Positions 6,131-7,053 of a stretch of DNA of 7,053 bases are shown here, in pieces; position 1 is the first letter of the stretch, and each line of letters begins with the position of its first letter. Below the pieces are notes generated by a model, which was not told the DNA's origin, did not search any database, and was given only the letters and a program-made list of their open reading frames with translations. A program made the position numbers and the translations under genes. Source of the DNA: a bacterium (lineage in GTDB: Bacteria; Bacteroidota; Bacteroidia; Bacteroidales; Bacteroidaceae); NCBI GenBank assembly GCA_004562975.1, contig SFQP01000065.1:1-7053 (forward strand), in the 5' to 3' direction.

Positions 6131-7053
6131 TTAAAAGTGCCAACCCATTGCCACGCAAAGGGCCATGAGCACAAGGTTTACCATGCTGAAAGGTACCAGA
6201 TACTTCCATTCGAGCGAAAGGATCTGGTCGATACGCAGACGCGGGAAGGTCCAGCGCAACCACATCAGCAAGAACACGACAAAGAAAGTCTTACCCAGGA
6301 ACCAAACCGCACCGGGGATGAGGTCCATCACACCGTTGAAGCCGTCGAGGCCGCAGATGTGGAGGGGAGCCCAACCGCCTAGGAAGATGGTCGAAGCCAT
6401 ACCGGCACAGATGAAGAGGTTGAGGTATTCGGCCAGGTAGTAGTAGCCGAAGTGCATACCCGAATACTCTGTGTGGTAACCGGCTGTCAGCTCGCTTTCG
6501 CACTCGGGCAAGTCGAACGGGCCACGGTTACACTCGGCATTGCCTGCCACCAAGTAGATGAGGAAGGCGATGACGGCGGGCACATGGCCGCGCACGATGT
6601 TCCAGCCGTTGACGTACTGGTCCTGGCAGATTTCGCTGAACGACATGGTGCCTGTGAGGCAAATCATGGCGAGCATGGTCAGGCCGATGCTGAGCTCGTA
6701 GCTGATAATCTGCGCACCGCTACGCATGGCACCGATGAGCGAATACTTGTTGTTACTGCTCCATCCAGCCAGCAGGATACCTACCACGCCGATGGAAGAA
6801 ATGGCCAGGAAGAAGAACACGCCGACATTGAAGTCGATGATGTGCGCACCCTTGTTCCAGGGCAAGCAGCTGAAGGTAACCATCGATGCTGTCACAACGA
6901 GGAAGGGGGCCAGGTTGTGCAGGAAGAGGTCGCTCTGCCGCATACTGATAATCTCCTTGGTCAGCATCTTGAACACGTCGCTGAACACCTGGAGAAGTCC
7001 CCACTTACCCACACGCATCGGGCCAAGGCGGCACTGGAAGAATGCACAGACCT
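6131..7053 (-). CDS. nuoH: NADH-quinone oxidoreductase subunit H, 5' end missing
   Basis: NuoH (mitochondrial ND1) is the membrane subunit that forms the quinone tunnel and joins the two arms of complex I. The frame is open to the window edge, giving 306 residues and a TAA stop. The methionine at 7018 is not the start: the 11 residues before it ([11 protein letters not shown]) continue the family block usually written as xxQxRxGPNRVGxxGLLQ, here [14 protein letters not shown]. The true N-terminus, including the first helix, lies outside the window. Diagnostic segments include [20 protein letters not shown] and the acidic cytoplasmic loop around [20 protein letters not shown] and YHTEYSG (visible residues about 172-198), which carries the conserved glutamates near the quinone site. 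About seven hydrophobic helices are visible. A methionine replaces the usual asparagine of GPNRVG, and cysteines replace common residues in AECNR and PECESE; I believe these are ordinary in Bacteroidales NuoH. Confidence 0.96.
   Translation of the reverse strand, partial: VCAFFQCRLGPMRVGKWGLLQVFSDVFKMLTKEIISMRQSDLFLHNLAPFLVVTASMVTFSCLPWNKGAHIIDFNVGVFFFLAISSIGVVGILLAGWSSNNKYSLIGAMRSGAQIISYELSIGLTMLAMICLTGTMSFSEICQDQYVNGWNIVRGHVPAVIAFLIYLVAGNAECNRGPFDLPECESELTAGYHTEYSGMHFGYYYLAEYLNLFICAGMASTIFLGGWAPLHICGLDGFNGVMDLIPGAVWFLGKTFFVVFLLMWLRWTFPRLRIDQILSLEWKYLVPFSMVNLVLMALCVAMGWHF

Noticed and set aside
6131..7018. nuoH beginning at the methionine codon at 7018
   Set aside because: The same frame continues upstream to the window edge with conserved NuoH sequence (AFFQCRLGP), so this methionine is internal.

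Overview
The window is one strand-uniform stretch of a respiratory complex I (nuo) operon. All seven genes lie on the minus strand, so transcription runs from high to low coordinates: nuoH (5' end cut by the window), nuoI, nuoJ, nuoK, nuoL, nuoM, nuoN (3' end cut by the window). This is the standard order of the membrane-arm half of the operon. No other genes, RNA genes, mobile elements, CRISPR arrays or terminators were seen. The plus strand carries only antisense shadows of these genes.

The proteins look like those of the Bacteroidales (Bacteroides/Prevotella-type relatives). Examples are the NuoH start-of-domain block [16 protein letters not shown], the NuoM block [17 protein letters not shown], and A-rich leaders without Shine-Dalgarno sequences. 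This placement comes from recall, not a search. Third codon positions are rich in G and C (CTG/CTC, ATC, GGC), so a relatively GC-rich member is more likely than a low-GC one. The genus cannot be fixed from this window.

Layout on the coding strand: nuoH ends 13 bases before nuoI. nuoI is followed by a 79-base gap holding a large imperfect stem-loop, then nuoJ, a 33-base gap and nuoK. After nuoK come a 179-base gap, nuoL, a 167-base gap, nuoM, a 26-base gap and nuoN. The two long gaps both flank nuoL. Each begins, one base after the preceding stop codon, with a copy of the same short repeat.

Together the genes encode the quinone-site heel (NuoH), the two-cluster ferredoxin subunit that passes electrons towards quinone (NuoI), the small linking membrane subunits (NuoJ, NuoK) and the three antiporter-like ion-pumping subunits (NuoL, NuoM, NuoN). 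The main points outside routine annotation are the paired 3'-flanking repeats, the nuoI-nuoJ stem-loop, and the apparent loss of the usual central TM7 lysine in NuoM. I found no evidence of a new biological system; this is core metabolism with a few details worth checking.
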